64,000 nt of DNA from Gloeophyllum trabeum ATCC 11539 (lineage: Eukaryota; Basidiomycota; Agaricomycetes; Gloeophyllales; Gloeophyllaceae): assembly GCF_000344685.1 (NCBI RefSeq), contig NW_006920419.1, forward strand, positions 1,293,576 through 1,357,575. The letters are read 5' to 3'. Position numbers and translations under genes: made by a program. Below, piece by piece: positions 41,931 to 57,243 of the stretch. Below the pieces are notes generated by a model that did no database searches, had not been told where the DNA came from, and worked only from the letters and a program-made list of their open reading frames with translations. Each line of letters opens with the position of its first letter. Position 1 is the first letter of the stretch.

Positions 41931-43540
41931 ATGGATTGCAAAAACTGTGAGCTGAAAGCCAGGCATTTCTACTGCGCAGAGTGTCTACGCAAGCAGTAAG
42001 TGTTCTACTCCGTCATGGGATTATTCGCTGTTGACTTGCCAGCAGTTTATTAGACTTTAGGCGGAAGACACAGCACGCGGCTGCCGAGCGGGATGAACAG
42101 GTAGCCAAGGCATCCAGGGCTTTGCACTCCGTAGAAAGGGCGCGCAGGAGGAGAGCTGATCTGGCCGAGCGCCAAGCCAGAGTACAGCAAGTCTCAGCAG
42201 CGCTAACGAAACTGAGGAAGGAAAATGACAAAGGTGTGTATGCGAATCACTTGGATACCCTGCCACAACTCCTTTGCGGTATGACGTACCCCCGATGCGG
42301 CGTCTCTTCATGATCATCAGTATCACACCCGCATGGGACGGGCTGCAGGCTATCCCTCTCCGTTTTCGTCCATCCGATTTATCTTGTCATTCACACTAAA
42401 ACGTATTGAAGCCCGCGAACGACTCAGGTCTCTCCGCGAAAGCCTAGCCACGCGACGGCGAAACATCTCCGCAGCGAAACTCCTGCCCGTGCCTGCGCTC
42501 GACCCCATCATTTCGCGCGAATCCCAGGAACTCTCTGCACTGTCGGATACACTGGCACGGGCTCGCTCGGGCCTCGTGCAAGAGCTTGTGGAGGTGTTCC
42601 ATGTGGTGGAGGTTGGGGGGAGGCCGCCTATAGGTGGGAAGGCGGGCACCAAAGGCGAGTGGACCATCGGTGACTTGGTGCTCCCCGTGCCTGGTGATAT
42701 ACGGCGTAGGTCTAATACTGTCTGAAGTGCAGAGTTTTGTCCTGACGCGACAGTGCAGGTTACCCTCCAGACCATATCAATGCGGTCATCACACATACCA
42801 TCCATTTCTTGGGGCTGCTGACTTTCTACCTCGGCATCAAACTTCCGTTCGAGGTGACGTGGAGCGGTAAGAAGCTCGGTGTTGGTCAGCCTTGGATTGG
42901 GGCTACCAGGGGCACCGATCACGGCGGATGGGCCAGGTAAATTCAATTCAAGCGTGAATGATCATTTACTGACCATCATTGTAGATGGTATTCGAAACAG
43001 CCGTTACATCTGTCTTCTGCGCCTGCGAGCACGATGGGTCCCACGACTTCCGCGCCGCCGATATCCGCCTCGATGTCCGAGTCATATGTCGATGCTGCGG
43101 CGTCATCCCAGTCTTCATTCACGACAGCGTTTGCAATGCTGCTGTACAACGTGTGCTACCTCGCGTACACGCAGTCCGTAGACGTGCCGCTTTCACAGGC
43201 CGGCGACGTCCTGAGCAACTTGTGGGCCGTTTGCTGCAGCTCAGATCTGGGCCGGTAAGCACCGGTTTAGCAATGTATCGTTGTCAGTCATTCACTGAAT
43301 TTTAGCCGATCGCATGAGACTCACCCTTTGCTCCCCCCGCCTACGCCGCCCAGTTTCGGTCTTGACTTTGCGCAACTTTTGCAAGCGACGGCTGCCAGGC
43401 CTGTTCCTCGACAACGAGCGAAGGTGCATCGCTCATCTACTGATACTCCTCGCCTCGTCCATAAACCGCAAGCTATAGCAGAGGAAGAAGACGGTTGGGA
43501 TCTTATCGAGGATGTTGAAGAGGGCAGTTTTGGTGGCTAG
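41931..43540 (+). CDS. ATG14: ATG14/UVRAG-like autophagy subunit
   Basis: Exons 41931-41995, 42046-42233, 42349-42693, 42759-42936, 42985-43254 and 43306-43540, giving 426 residues. The N-terminus MDCKNCELKARHFYCAECLR then KHLLDFRRKT is the Cys-rich C-x2-C...C-x2-C box plus HLL-x-FR helix of Atg14/UVRAG proteins. It is followed by a coiled coil (RRRRADLAERQARVQQ; ARERLRSLRESLATRR). Later FLGLLTFYLGIKLPFEVTW and AFAMLLYNVCYLA are the conserved C-terminal blocks of the family. Known role: Atg14 recruits the PI3-kinase Vps34-Vps15-Vps30 complex to the autophagosome assembly site. The acceptor of exon 3 (42348) is the least certain border. Vps38 is the main alternative. Confidence 0.8.
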
Positions 43541-43892
43541 AGGACGCCTTTCTGGAGCCATTCTCGGTGTCTGCTGCTATCGTTTCTTGCATGTTTTCTG
43601 TAGCATAGCTAGATGTATCTCTGTCTCAGTAGTGTATTATTGAAATAACCCTCTGCTCTCTGCAATAACGATAGACGTGTTACAGTCCGCGACTCTTGCC
43701 ACACCTCCGGACCGGGACTCGGATAGACGCCGGGTACCCCTTGCCGCCTCCAACTTGAACCTCCCATATGCATGTTGTCATCGAGCAGTCATTCGAATCC
43801 GAATGCTATTCTTGCTTTGCACCGGTCCGCGATGTGTTCCCAGCTTGACAGCTGGCTGAGCCGAATCACGTTCTTTACCATCGACACCCACC
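43541..43892. other. Spacer between ATG14-like and TIM-barrel genes
   Basis: 3' region of one gene and 5' region of the next on the same strand; no motif stands out. Confidence 0.4.
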
Positions 43893-45117
43893 ATGACTTC
43901 CATGTACGACGCACCGCCCGCCGATGGCAGGGAGGCTCTGGCTAGACTACAAGCAGTGGTGAAGTCAGGCCGGCCTATCATCGGAGGGGGCGCCGGTACT
44001 GGCATTTCCGCCAAGTTCATCGAGAAAGGCGGAGGGGATTTACTTATCATATACAACTCTGGGCGGTATCGGATGGCCGGGAGGGGGTCGCTCGCCGGGT
44101 TGATGCCCTATGTACGTGCCACAGTTTCAGTGACCGGGCGAGAGAATGACCTCCGGCGCGATTCAGGGCGATGCCAATGCCACGGTGGTGGACATGGTGC
44201 GCTGCCGCAGTGATTATTTTGTGTGGCTGGGATTGACTGCTCGTCTGCTGTCAGGCGAGCGAAGTGTTGCCCGTCGTACGTCACACGCCTGTCCTTGCCG
44301 GCGTCTGCGCTTCCGACCCGTTCAGGAGTATGCCGCGCTTTCTGCGGCAACTCAAGGAGATTGGGTTCGCTGGGGTACAGGTCAGGCAGGGCATACATTT
44401 GTCTACTCGACTTTGAATCTGATAGCTGCCAACCTTACATAGAATTTTCCGACGTGAGTTACTCACGGCTTTTCCCTGACTGTGAGATCTGTTCAGATCC
44501 TCATCCGCCATCTAGTGTTGGTTTGATTGATGGCACATTCCGCCAAAACTTGGAAGAGACAGATATGGGGTACGAAAAGGAGGTGGAGATGGTCAGAGAA
44601 GCCCGCAAAATCGGGCTCCTGACCACGCCCTACGTCTTCAACCCGGACGAGGCCACCCGCATGGCCCGCGCAGGTGCAGACGTTATCGTAGGTATGTCAT
44701 GCGATCAGATCCGCAGGCACGCAGCTGAATGGATCGCATCGCACCAGCCCACCTCGGTTTGACGACGAAAGGCTGTGAGTACCGCTCTGATAGGACATCG
44801 CAGTATTCTCTCTCAGCGCACTCTCACGATCAACTCACGATGGTTTGCTGCACCCAGCCATTGGCGCGCAGACGTCCAAGACTTTGGACGACTGCGTGAA
44901 GATGACCCAGGATATGGCGGACGCAGCTCGGGCCGTAAATCCTGACATTATTGTCCTCGTCCATGGGGGCCCTGTGGCAGAGCCTGATGATGTGCAATAT
45001 GTGCTGGAAAGGACAAAGGGCGTTCAAGGATTCTTCGGGGCGAGCAGCTTGGAGAGGCTGCCGGTAGAGATCGCGATCACGGAGGGTACTAGGAAATTCA
45101 AAAACCTCAAAATCTAG
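43893..45117 (+). CDS. TIM-barrel (PEP-hydrolase-like) protein, partner half of Tm-1
   Basis: Exons 43893-44111, 44167-44196, 44255-44380, 44443-44453, 44516-44691, 44748-44774 and 44858-45117, giving 282 residues. Exon 4 is an 11-nt micro-exon encoding NFPT; exons 2 and 6 are 30 and 27 nt. Motifs: [108 protein letters not shown] and [15 protein letters not shown]. This is the TIM-barrel signal-transduction/PEP-hydrolase-like family that in plants forms the C-terminal half of Tm-1 and in bacteria lies beside UPF0261 genes. The separate UPF0261 genes are 8.6 kb upstream and 17 kb downstream. The two probably work together. Substrate unknown. Confidence 0.88.
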
Positions 45118-46254
45118 GAAATACAAGGTTTAGTGTCATTGTGTCACATCTTCCTGGGCGGCGCGCTAAACCATTTCCCAAGTATTCATATTGTTGTATT
45201 ATGAGATTTCAAAGCTTGCACCGGTCATCAAACGATAGATCGATGAAGTCATGATTCCGTCGGTCAACTGGTATGTAGGCGGGCTTGAACAGCTTATGAT
45301 CTTCGCGACGGCCTTGCGAAGCCCGACGCGACCGCGGACTGCACCGCCGCGATCAAGTTAGTTTCACTCCCGGATAGGCAATTGAGCAGTTTCGCAGGCG
45401 GTAGCACTTGCCTCCGGAGGTAGGTCTCTTGCAAATTCCTCTGTAACGCCACGTCAGCCGTAAGCCATGACTGCGAGTCTTCAATTGCTGCAGCTCTCCG
45501 GCGCAAAGTCAAGGTGAGTTGTATTGCAGCCTCTGCGAGTCAGTCGCAAAGCTGCTAGTCATAGGGAGTTTGTTCCAAGCCACGATGACTCCTTCGTAGC
45601 TGCTGCCCGCTGACACCTCTCGAGCGTAGCATCAATTAGACAATTTCACTCTCGTTTTGCACAGCTAGTGGATATATTTCTGGAACATGCAAGAGCGGTG
45701 GATCACAGTACTTGCCCTCACGGTAGGCGTATCTACCCTTGCTTCATCAGACTAGGTCATGCTGACTTTGAAACCAATCACGACTTGTTTTGATAGCTGC
45801 AGAGCTTTCCGAACGCATGATCCGGTATGGTTCTGACTCGGACTTGCGTCTCCCGCCTGCGTGCCTGAGCAAGGGCGCTTGCGGAAGGCGCTGCGTCCCT
45901 TCCACGTGGAGGTGCTTGGGCGCTTCCGGAGGGTATGGGGGTGTCCAGAAATACGATGTGTTCCAGATATTTCTCATTGCACATCTGCCTGCTGACATCA
46001 GCAGTACTATTGCTTGTGCGCATGCTGATGCATCCACGGCGAGTCACGGTCATTCAGATCCGCGGCGAGTCAAGGTCATTCAGGTAGGGCCGTCAGCTTC
46101 ATGCTCGACCCGATCATCCGACTGTGAATGACGAGGGGTTTCTTGGTGAACGAGCTCGACCCTGCTACGGCAGGGGATCCCCTCTGGTCTCGGTTTTGAT
46201 GTTTTAGGTGCGTCATCTAGAACAGCCGCAGCCGCATACTTAAGGCGCTGCGGT
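45118..46254. other. Intergenic, nothing recognised
   Basis: Short frames on both strands (45294-45512, 45747-46131) lack domains. 46020-46075 has a direct repeat CGGCGAGTCA..GGTCATTCAG. Confidence 0.4.
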
Positions 46255-48262
46255 ATGTCATGTACGATCCTCAAAGTCCTCATGGCTCTATCTCACATAA
46301 CTTATGGATTGACTAGTCTTGTCCTCCTCTTCGCTGTCTATCTGAAATACAGCCGCAGGTCGACACCTGTTCCACCTGGACCGCGCAGCTGGCGTATTGG
46401 CGGCGTCACGCACCTAATCCCCAAGAAGCATCCGTGGCTATCGTACGCAAGATGGAGCGAGAGGTTTGGTGCGGCCTATTGCATCCGTTTTTCGAGGCCT
46501 ATATACTGACGAGTACTGCAGGTCCAATCATCTCGTTTCGCGTATACAACCAGACCGTCGTCGTGTTGAACGATACTAAGGCAGTTCACGAGCTGCTGGA
46601 CAAGCGGCAGGCGTTCTACTCCGATCGTCCGCGCTCGTGGATGCTCCACGACCTGTGTGGCCGAGCGAATACTGTTTTCAATATTTCTGCCACCAATGAT
46701 AGGCATAGGAAATACAGAACGCTCCTCCGGGGCGGTCTTAGTCCCCAGGCGACACTGTCCTACGCCCCACTGCTGGAGTGCGAACTGGCAGATCTTGTGA
46801 CGCGCCTCAATGATTCGCCTGCGTTATATCGAGAACACATTAGAAGGTGATCGCTGATGGCAATGCACATTATCTGCAATCTGAATGCATGTTTCCCAGG
46901 AACGCCGCAGCTATTATTATGAGAGTAGCTTATGGCTATACTGTTGCTAAGGACAACGATCTATTTGTGCGCACTGCGGAGGAGGCATCGCAGATCAGCG
47001 GCCTTGCAATGGCTCCAGGGCGTTGGTTGGTGAATTACTTTCCTCTCCGTGAGTGGCCGCATGTCAAACTAGGAAGTACTGACTAACGTTACATATCCAG
47101 TGCGTTTCGTGCCAGGTTGGTTTCCAGGTGCTGGATTCCAGAGACAAGCCGCAATATGGAGGAAAGAGCTCGACAAACTGTCGGGCGTGCCTCATCAGTG
47201 GGTTCGCGATCAAATGGTAAGCACCGTCTCGAGTTGCTGGCGTTCGTAAGTCACACCTTGATATTAGGCAGCTGGCATCGATAACGATTGCTTCACCACA
47301 CGACTCCTGAAGCCCAGCAGCGGGAAGGTTGCCAGCGTAGATGAGGAGGATATTATCAAATGGGCTGCGGGGGGTCTCTACGCAGGCGCCGCTGACACGG
47401 TGAGTATACGTCGTCGCATATACGGAGATACGAATCCTCACCTATCTGTGCGATCGAATAGACATTCTCAGCACTGGTCTCATTCATCCTACTTATGGCT
47501 GTCCATCCGGACGTACAGGATCGTGCTCGGGCGGAGATTCTCGAACTTACAGGGGCGGACCGTCTGCCGTTTGTCAGCGATATTCCGCAGTTTCACTATC
47601 TGTCCGCCGTGTTGAAGGAGGTGCTGCGATTCGCCCCCGTTGCGCCCTTGGGTAAGACTTCTCTCGTACGCGATATTATCCATGGTCTCACCTGTATCCC
47701 ATTTCAGCTCTACCTCACCAGGTAACTCAGGAAGATGAGTATGGTGGTTACCGTATTCCGAAGAATGCGACGGTCATGGCTAATGTCTGGTATGTTCCTC
47801 CAATCATGTTTCCCGAGCGGGGCACTCACTGAGTTGTTCTAGGTCCATCATGCATGACGAGACGCTCTACCCTGATCCGTATACCTTTGATCCCAGTCGA
47901 TTTATCCCAGTCAAATCTGGGGATAGTTTACAGCCGGATCCTCGAGGATACTCGTTTGGTTTCGGGAGACGCACTTGCCCAGGTACGTGCCAATTCTATG
48001 AGGCGCTTGACGGTCATCGACACCTATGATTTCTCTCAGGTTCACATTTTGCTGAGACGTCCATGTTGCTGATCATGGCTGGGATCCTGCTCAAGTTCGA
48101 TATTTCCTCATCTCGCCCACGGCCCGCCATCCATCCACTCGAATTTACGAGTGGTATTACGAGGTGCGTAGATCACTCTAGGCATGCTGAACGCGTCTCT
48201 GACCGATGGCCATCCATAGCCACATCAAACCGTTCGATATAAATATTGTTTCACGCAAGTAA
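46255..48262 (+). CDS. Cytochrome P450 monooxygenase
   Basis: Ten exons: 46255-46468, 46522-46846, 46900-47048, 47101-47216, 47268-47399, 47462-47651, 47708-47789, 47843-47982, 48040-48163 and 48220-48262; 504 residues (495 if the second ATG at 46282 is used). The N-terminus has a membrane anchor (GLTSLVLLFAVYL) and then a PPGPRSW hinge. I-helix AGGLYAGAADT, K-helix ExxR in LKEVLRFAP, and PERF-type DPSRF are followed by the heme loop FGFGRRTCPG with the Cys ligand at about residue 447. Length and order are standard for a class II, ER-bound fungal P450. It resembles the broad O-methylsterigmatocystin-oxidoreductase-like group of Agaricomycetes. Substrate cannot be told. No biosynthetic cluster surrounds it. 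Confidence 0.9.
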
Positions 48263-48522
48263 TCACGGACATACACACAAAAGCGGACTAGTTTCATGCT
48301 AGCGTTTTGTATCATGGACATCACCTGTAGCCTACAATCCCGACCGGTGTATATCTGTGTTGTATACTAATGATATTACTACCATCTTCCTAGTTATAGA
48401 CATGCACAGAATATATAATGTTGTAATACGGCCGTGGCGTCCCATAAGGTCCAGAACTGAAACAATAGTAGTGCCTCTCCGCACAATGCCTGCAACACAT
48501 ACATTCTTCTCTTCCTCACACG

Positions 48523-50355
48523 ATGACGACCTACCGCCCGACGCCCACCGACTCCCTATGGACCGAAACGTCGACTTCACAAGCTGAAACGGAGGAAATA
48601 TTGGCGAAGCACATCCCCTCTGCCGATAACCCTGCCCAGCCACTTCACCGGAACGCCCACCTGCAATGGCTCGTGCGGAACCTGATCCAGGGATTCCCGA
48701 CGCGGTATACGAGCCAGGATGCGAGTCAGCCGTGGCTGATGTTCTGGACGCTGCAGAGCCTGAGTACATTGCAGGCCGGACTGGATGCGGGGAATAAGCA
48801 GAAGTGAGTGCATGTTCCGCATCCGGGTTTGAATGTGCTGAAGTCGCTGTGCTGGTGGTCTCCAGGGCGATAAACACGATTATGTCGTGGCAACATCCGG
48901 AGGGGGGATTTGGAGGGGGCCCGGGGCAGGCGCCGCATCTGCTTGCGACGTACGCGTCCGTGTGCGCCCTGGCGAATGTGGGGAGGCCAGGGCCTGGTGG
49001 GGGTTGGGACCAAATTGACCGGTGAGTCTTGCAGGTCTTTCTTGAACGCTTTAGCTGCTGATGTTTGCACCTGAAGTGAGAAGATGTACAAGTTCTTCAT
49101 GTCGGTCAAGCAACCGGACGGGTCGTTCACGGTGATGCATCACGGGGAGGTGGACGTGCGGTAAACAACGCCGAGTTTGCAGTGGGTCTACAAATGCTCA
49201 TTACTTCTTGGCTGGACCACAGAGGAATCTATTGCATGCTCGTCGTCGCGACCTTGCTCGACCTCCTCACGCCCGAGCTTGTCGAGGGCACCGCCGCCTT
49301 CCTTGCCTCCTGTCAGACCTATGAGGGCGGCTTCTCTTCCGCCTCACAACCGTACTTCTCCTCGTCCTCCCTTCTTCCCTCTCCTCGCCCCCCGCTCGGA
49401 GAGGCGCATGGCGGGTACACGTTCTGCGCGCTCGCGTCGTGGGTGATGGTGCGTTCCTTCGCCCCGCCGCCAGAAGGGGTTAGCATCGACGTGCGGAGGC
49501 TCCTGAGGTGGTTAGTCATGATGCAGGGGAGCGAGCAAGAGCTTGGGGGTTTCAGGGGGAGGACGAACAAGCTCGTGGATGGGTGCTATTCGTGGTGGGT
49601 CGGCGGAGCGTTTGCGTTGCTGGAGATGCTCGGCGTACCGGGGCACCATGCACAGGAGGATGATGTATCAGAAGGTCAAGAGGGAGCACATGACGAATGG
49701 GACGACGTGGATGGTGAGCGTGTTCCTTGGCTCCGTGCTAATGAAGTGTGACGGGGGTCTAGATGCGTTGTTTAATCGGAAGGCTTTGCAGGAGTATATC
49801 CTGTATGCGGGACAGCACCCGACTGGCGGGTTGCGAGATAAACCACCCAAGTGGGTGACTATGATTTTTATCTATCCCGTCGATTGCGATGATTGATGTG
49901 AGTCTGGCAGGGTATCGGATGCGTATCATACGCTGTCATGTCTCTCGGGATTGGCGTCTGCGCAGCACCACGTTACGCCATCATCCACCCGACGAGAGGA
50001 GATCACACTTCTATGGGAGACCGACACAGGTGCGTTGTGCTTGTCACCTCTGAAGTTACAGACCTTGCCTATTGCTGCGATGACAGATTCACCTTTCGAC
50101 GAGCAGCGGAAGAGCGCCTTCGCCGACGCGCTCGCGTGGGTGGAGGAAGAGGGCGCATCCAAGTTTGTCGGCGGCTCGGGCAATCGTGTGGTGCGTTTGC
50201 GCATTTACTGGTATCTTTACGGTTGTGTGGTTAACTGATTGTTGTAGAACGCAACACACCCCATATTTAATCTGACTATGACCCATACCGATGCGATGAT
50301 GGGCCATTTCTACCGCCAAACTGTGCCTCCTAGGATGGTTAGGAGGCGTCCCTGA
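48523..50355 (+). CDS. RAM1: Protein farnesyltransferase beta subunit
   Basis: Exons 48523-48803, 48866-49021, 49077-49160, 49223-49713, 49763-49850, 49911-50190 and 50248-50355, giving 495 residues. The alpha-alpha barrel repeats of prenyltransferase beta chains are clear: TRYTSQDASQPWLMFW, HPEGGFGGGPGQAPHLLATY, KQPDGSFTVMHHGEVDVR, CQTYEGGFSS, EAHGGYTFCALA, FRGRTNKLVDGCYSWWVGG, GGLRDKPPK then SDAYHTLSCLSGL. The D and C of LVDGCYSWW and the His of DAYHT correspond to the zinc ligands (Asp, Cys, His). With the alpha subunit it attaches farnesyl to CaaX proteins such as Ras and mating pheromone precursors in the cytosol. A Ser/Pro-rich insert (SSSSLLPSPRPPLG) and an acidic loop (HAQEDDVSEGQEGAHDEW) are extra relative to yeast Ram1. 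Confidence 0.92.
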
Positions 50356-50743
50356 ATTTCTAGAATGCCGGGATACCCTATGAAAGATGTAGCACTAAAG
50401 AAGCGTGAAAACCGAATGTATCGTAGTAGTATCCAAACCAAATCCAAACTGTCCGAATGTAACGCGTCGGACGATCTGCAATTGGCCCTTTGCGTCGCAG
50501 GCTCTCCAACTCCTTACACTCCTGCTCTACTCCGTCATGTCTGCTGGCTCATTGCTGCCTCTACCGTTGCATTTATACTCGACTTATCGTTCCGATATTC
50601 CTGTAATATATACTGGGGAGGTACTTTTACAACAGAATCCGAGCCATGGTAAGATAACGATCGAGCGATCGAGTCATCGATATGCCATCGGCAACAAAGT
50701 ATTTATCCAAAATTTTGGGCCAACGACCTGTACTGCTCCCTAA

Positions 50744-53413
<2,670 letters not shown>

Positions 53414-53770
53414 GACTGACGTTCAAAAGATGTATCCATATGACGGATCCCCTTGTGGGATGGTCTGTCGATTGTGTATCTAAGCTGTGATTGCGAGACT
53501 ATGTGAGACAGCACAGAACTGTGGTTAGGTGCTTTGGATTCTGCCGTCCGTACCAGATATACCTACTTCACATCCTTGACCGCCCCCACGCCTTCTTTAT
53601 GACCTCTGGCACTACAGGGGAGTGAAGGGAAGTGCCTAGCAGCTGCAATTACTTGATCGCGCTACGAGGAGCGACGGTATAGCACGACTATGACTATTAT
53701 GACAGGGTGAAAGAATAGGTATGTGAGTCAGCGCAGAAAGATCCCATATATATCTCGAGCTGTAGCTTTA
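53414..53770. other. Spacer, convergent 3' ends
   Basis: Between the fusion gene and the F-box pseudogene on the other strand. Nothing else seen. Confidence 0.4.
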
Positions 53771-54676
53771 TTATGCCATCCTAGCCAACCATAGACTCTT
53801 CACCTGTTCATATTTGTCCTCAGCTGGGCACCAGGGATCGAGAAGGGCAGACCTGATTGTGGGTTCTTCGCTAGGCAACAAATTCGTAGCTCGAGCCCAA
53901 TCTCTATAAGCGACGCCTTCCCTCTCGGTTCGATACCGCTTAGATGGCACCCGCCGGACACGCATACTCCGAAGCATAGGGAACAGTTCAAGCAGGCTTG
54001 TGGGTTGGGATGGATCACCGTCATGATCCCGATCGACAAGAGCTTCTCAGGAACGGAAGATGGAGTCTTGCGAGACTTCAAGGTCCGCTAATAAGGGAAC
54101 GCTGTTGGGGAGAGTGCGGAGGAGAGCGACAGCCTTCGTGCTGCCATGCTGGCGGCCTAGCATGGATCCTTCAAACGTCAGTGTCGTGAGGCTGGGGAAC
54201 ACTTGGTTTATGACGTCCATGGAGCTAATGTGGTCGCCGTGAATGCTCAGCTCTTGCAATCTTGGAAGTGAGATAGGCGAGAGGAGAAACCGCCTTACTC
54301 CGTGAAGATAGAGTGTGAGTGTTTCTAGGGAACACGAGATCTCCGAGAGCAGCTCGCACAAGCGCATGCCCCGCTCATGGTTTTCGGGCAGAAGCATAAA
54401 ATTCCGTGATGAGGTCGAAGGGCGATATGTCGCATGCATATCGCATACAAAGAGATGTAGCACATCTAGTGTCCTTCTCGGATGTTTCTTCTTCAATATG
54501 GCAAGGAAAAGGGATATCCGTTTGGTGCCCTCGAGCATCACAGAGTGGCATCTGAACGGTGCCGACGCTTCGCGCACGTATTTGGAGACTAGCGCAAGCG
54601 AACAGCCTGTTCTCCCTCCGTCAGTGCAAGCATGGGAAAATATACTTTGCCACAGTTCGACGGGGCAGTTGAGCAT
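53771..54676 (-). pseudogene. F-box-like gene with a single in-frame TGA
   Basis: From MLNCPVELWQ (54676) the frame is intact through FSHACTDGGRTGCSLALVSK, FLLSPISLPRLQELSIHGDH and VSQDSIFRS, then TGA (54049-54047, codon 210). The same frame continues uninterrupted for 92 codons: EALVDRDHDGD...LFPMLRSMRVR...SLWLARMA, the normal family C-terminus. The paralogues have D-W-E/R-x-AL at this point, so TGA replaces the Trp codon TGG. One transition is the only visible lesion, meaning very recent inactivation, an assembly error or allelic variation. Confidence 0.8.
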
Positions 54677-55192
54677 TCCGACGTTGTCCAGTTGTTGAAG
54701 GGTAAATTGCAATGGCAATGACATGCCGCACGTCCGAACCCGTAACGACAGGCGAAGATGTTCTCTTCCGTCTACAAGCCACTAGGAAGGGTTAGTCTCC
54801 ATTCTCTGATCAAAGATTCGTATTAGCACGAACGACAAGAGAGGACGATCGCGAGTTGTGCTTTGCAGCACGCGGTTTAGCTTCAACCTGCATGTGGCAT
54901 TTCGCATGACGGCACGGACGTTCCCGGTGGCACAATCGGGGAAGTGTTCACACGGTCGATTGGCCTGATTTCTCGCATACATGGCAGTGGCTTCGTGGTG
55001 GAAGACTCTCATAACTTCCTCTTACTCTCAATCGCAAGTACTCACACGGCAGAAAGGCAAGGGCACTGTTTGTACTGGGAGGACACGGAGAGCGGCTATA
55101 CTCTGCGACGTACATCCATCTCCTTCATCTTGTTCATCTTGCTATCGCACACGCCACTTGCACAACTTGAAGTTCAGTGCTAATCCTTGACT
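54677..55192. other. Spacer between divergent F-box pseudogenes
   Basis: No gene supported. Confidence 0.4.
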
Positions 55193-55962
55193 ATGGATCA
55201 TCTTCCTCTTGAGACCTGGCGGGTGGTATCTAGGTATGCTTGAACCGATGACGGGTATACTGGTCGCTCCCTGTCCCGCGTGTGCAAATATTTCCGTGAG
55301 GCCTCCGAAACTGTCCGCTTCCAGTCGCTGAAGCTGGTTGGAGCATGTCAGCTTCATGCATTCACCCAATTTCTGCGGCAGAATCCAGACATACGCGTGC
55401 GATACCTGTTCGTGAGCGACGGCCAGCTGGATACTCCTGGCCCCTCTCCAGCAGACGAGAGGCCCGTCGGAGAGCTGGCCACGACACTCGAGGGGATGGA
55501 CCTTGCGCTTATGGCTCTACTCCAAAGACTTGGACCCTCAACAGAAATTCTATTCTTCGACTTCCTTCCGTCTGACCTGCCTTTTCTTGACGAGTCGTCC
55601 GAATCCGCGCACCTCCTGGACTGCGGGAAATCAGGATATACGGCACATTCTCTGTCGATCATCGTCCAGATGCCACGAGAGCCGCTTTCTCGCCTCTGCA
55701 GGATGTCCGCAGTGCACTTTCTAACGGGTCATGCGATGTCATCGTGGCATACGGGCAGAGGGTTAGCAGGGATCTCGTAGGTCTTTCTCGCATGCAATCA
55801 AGAGAGACAGAGTTGGACAGTTCGGGAGTAGCACTGCGTCACCTTGCTCTGGACCTGGGTATCTTCCCTGAACACGGCGACAACACACCCCAGATAATGA
55901 CCCACACTTTCTTGAAACAGCACATGGTGAAGTCCCCGGAGTCTCAAGCTACCGCGATGTAG
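55193..55962 (+). pseudogene. F-box-like pseudogene (subfamily B), nonsense at codon 17
   Basis: MDHLPLETWRVVSRYA is followed by TGA where family members have the Cys codon TGT of A-C-T-D. The frame then continues DDGYTGRSLSRVCKYFREAS, ETVRFQSLKLVG, RVRYLFVSDG and TEILFFDF to about 55780. A shifted frame from about 55744 resumes with VAYGQRVSRDLVGLSRM and LALDLGIFPEHGD. At least one nonsense change and one frameshift are present, and no WVDAVD-type C-terminus is readable. Confidence 0.7.
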
Positions 55963-57243
55963 CGTATGCGGACTGATTGTCAGCGATTGCTCGCGGGAGT
56001 TATTGGGTGACCGCCGTCGATCTATAGCGCTTGCGGTTAACCGTGAGCGAGGCGAGATTAGATCATCCCACGTCAAATGGAACGGAACGTGATGCCTTGT
56101 CTTCATGACATATGCTCATGTTCAACCACGATTGCCCCTCGCTCGACGCTCTACCCACTCAAGCGAGTCTGTACGTCAGAATCGCTACGGAACTGCCTGC
56201 ATTTGCTATGCAGCAATATTCGTGACCCTTTGGAACAATCCCTGGGGTCCTGCTCGTGCCAGGCGCGAGCAAGCGTGACGTCACGCGACAAATGAGTTCT
56301 CACGACCGCGTGAGCGCGTCTCGACCAGAGCTCGAGGGCTGCCTATTCGTAACGCAGTAACAGAAACATTTCTGAGTATTGGAACTAAAAGAGGGACATA
56401 TATACACGGATTCATCATACCTATCATAAATTTAGACATTGTATTTGATTTTAGAGAGCATGTACAAGAAAATCACTCCTTAGGAGGAGTAGCAAGCTTC
56501 CCCTTCAGTCCCGACATGGGTCCAGTGAATTTTAGACATGTGTGTACCATACTGTAGATTATGTGTGCCAAGTACCAGTGTGGTATGATATCTGTTCCCT
56601 AATTGACAGCCTGAATACTCCTGGATTGGTACATGCTTGCTACCCCTCCTGTAGATTGCACCGCTGCGCCGAATTTCGTTGTTTTTTCAATGCCATGTTT
56701 GTTCTCTATATCAAAAACCCCTATATACAGATTCAAAGCACCATTCGAGCCCGAATGCGGCTGCTACAGATTTTGCTTGCCCGAAGGCCATTTGGCGTGC
56801 GAAAAGTCACGCCGCGCCTTATGTTCGGAAAACGGCTGTAAATGCCTGGCTTAATATTTAGCCGACGAAAATAGCCATATAATCACCATACACGCATCGC
56901 ACATATTGTGATTCTATCATCTCTATTATCACCATCAACTCAACATAAAACAGGCGATTGAATGCTCCCATGCCCGCTGTGTCAGTACAGTTCAAGTTGT
57001 TGTGGCGGTGTGACAGGTGACCTCACACGGTTACGCGCGTGACAGAGGTTCCAGGAAGCGCGCTAAATTTAGCAACTGTCTTGTTTCTACCTGCCACTAT
57101 TAGCGAACGGGCCACAGACCCCGTACAAACAATATCAACCAAGGTCGAGCCACACGACCCATAAATGTCGTTCCTCAGCGTGATTTCGCTGCTCAGCCGC
57201 GTACGTCTTCCTGTCTTGTGTGGCATCCTCAACTATTCACAAG
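55963..57243. other. Intergenic, nothing recognised
   Basis: Short frames around 56542-56861 lack domains. The sequence is AT-rich with no clear inverted repeats. The last 200 bases are upstream of the FunK1 gene. Confidence 0.4.

Noticed and set aside
42350..42946. 198-codon minus-strand frame
   Set aside because: Lies opposite exons 3-4 of the ATG14-like gene, whose coiled-coil and conserved blocks are on the plus strand.
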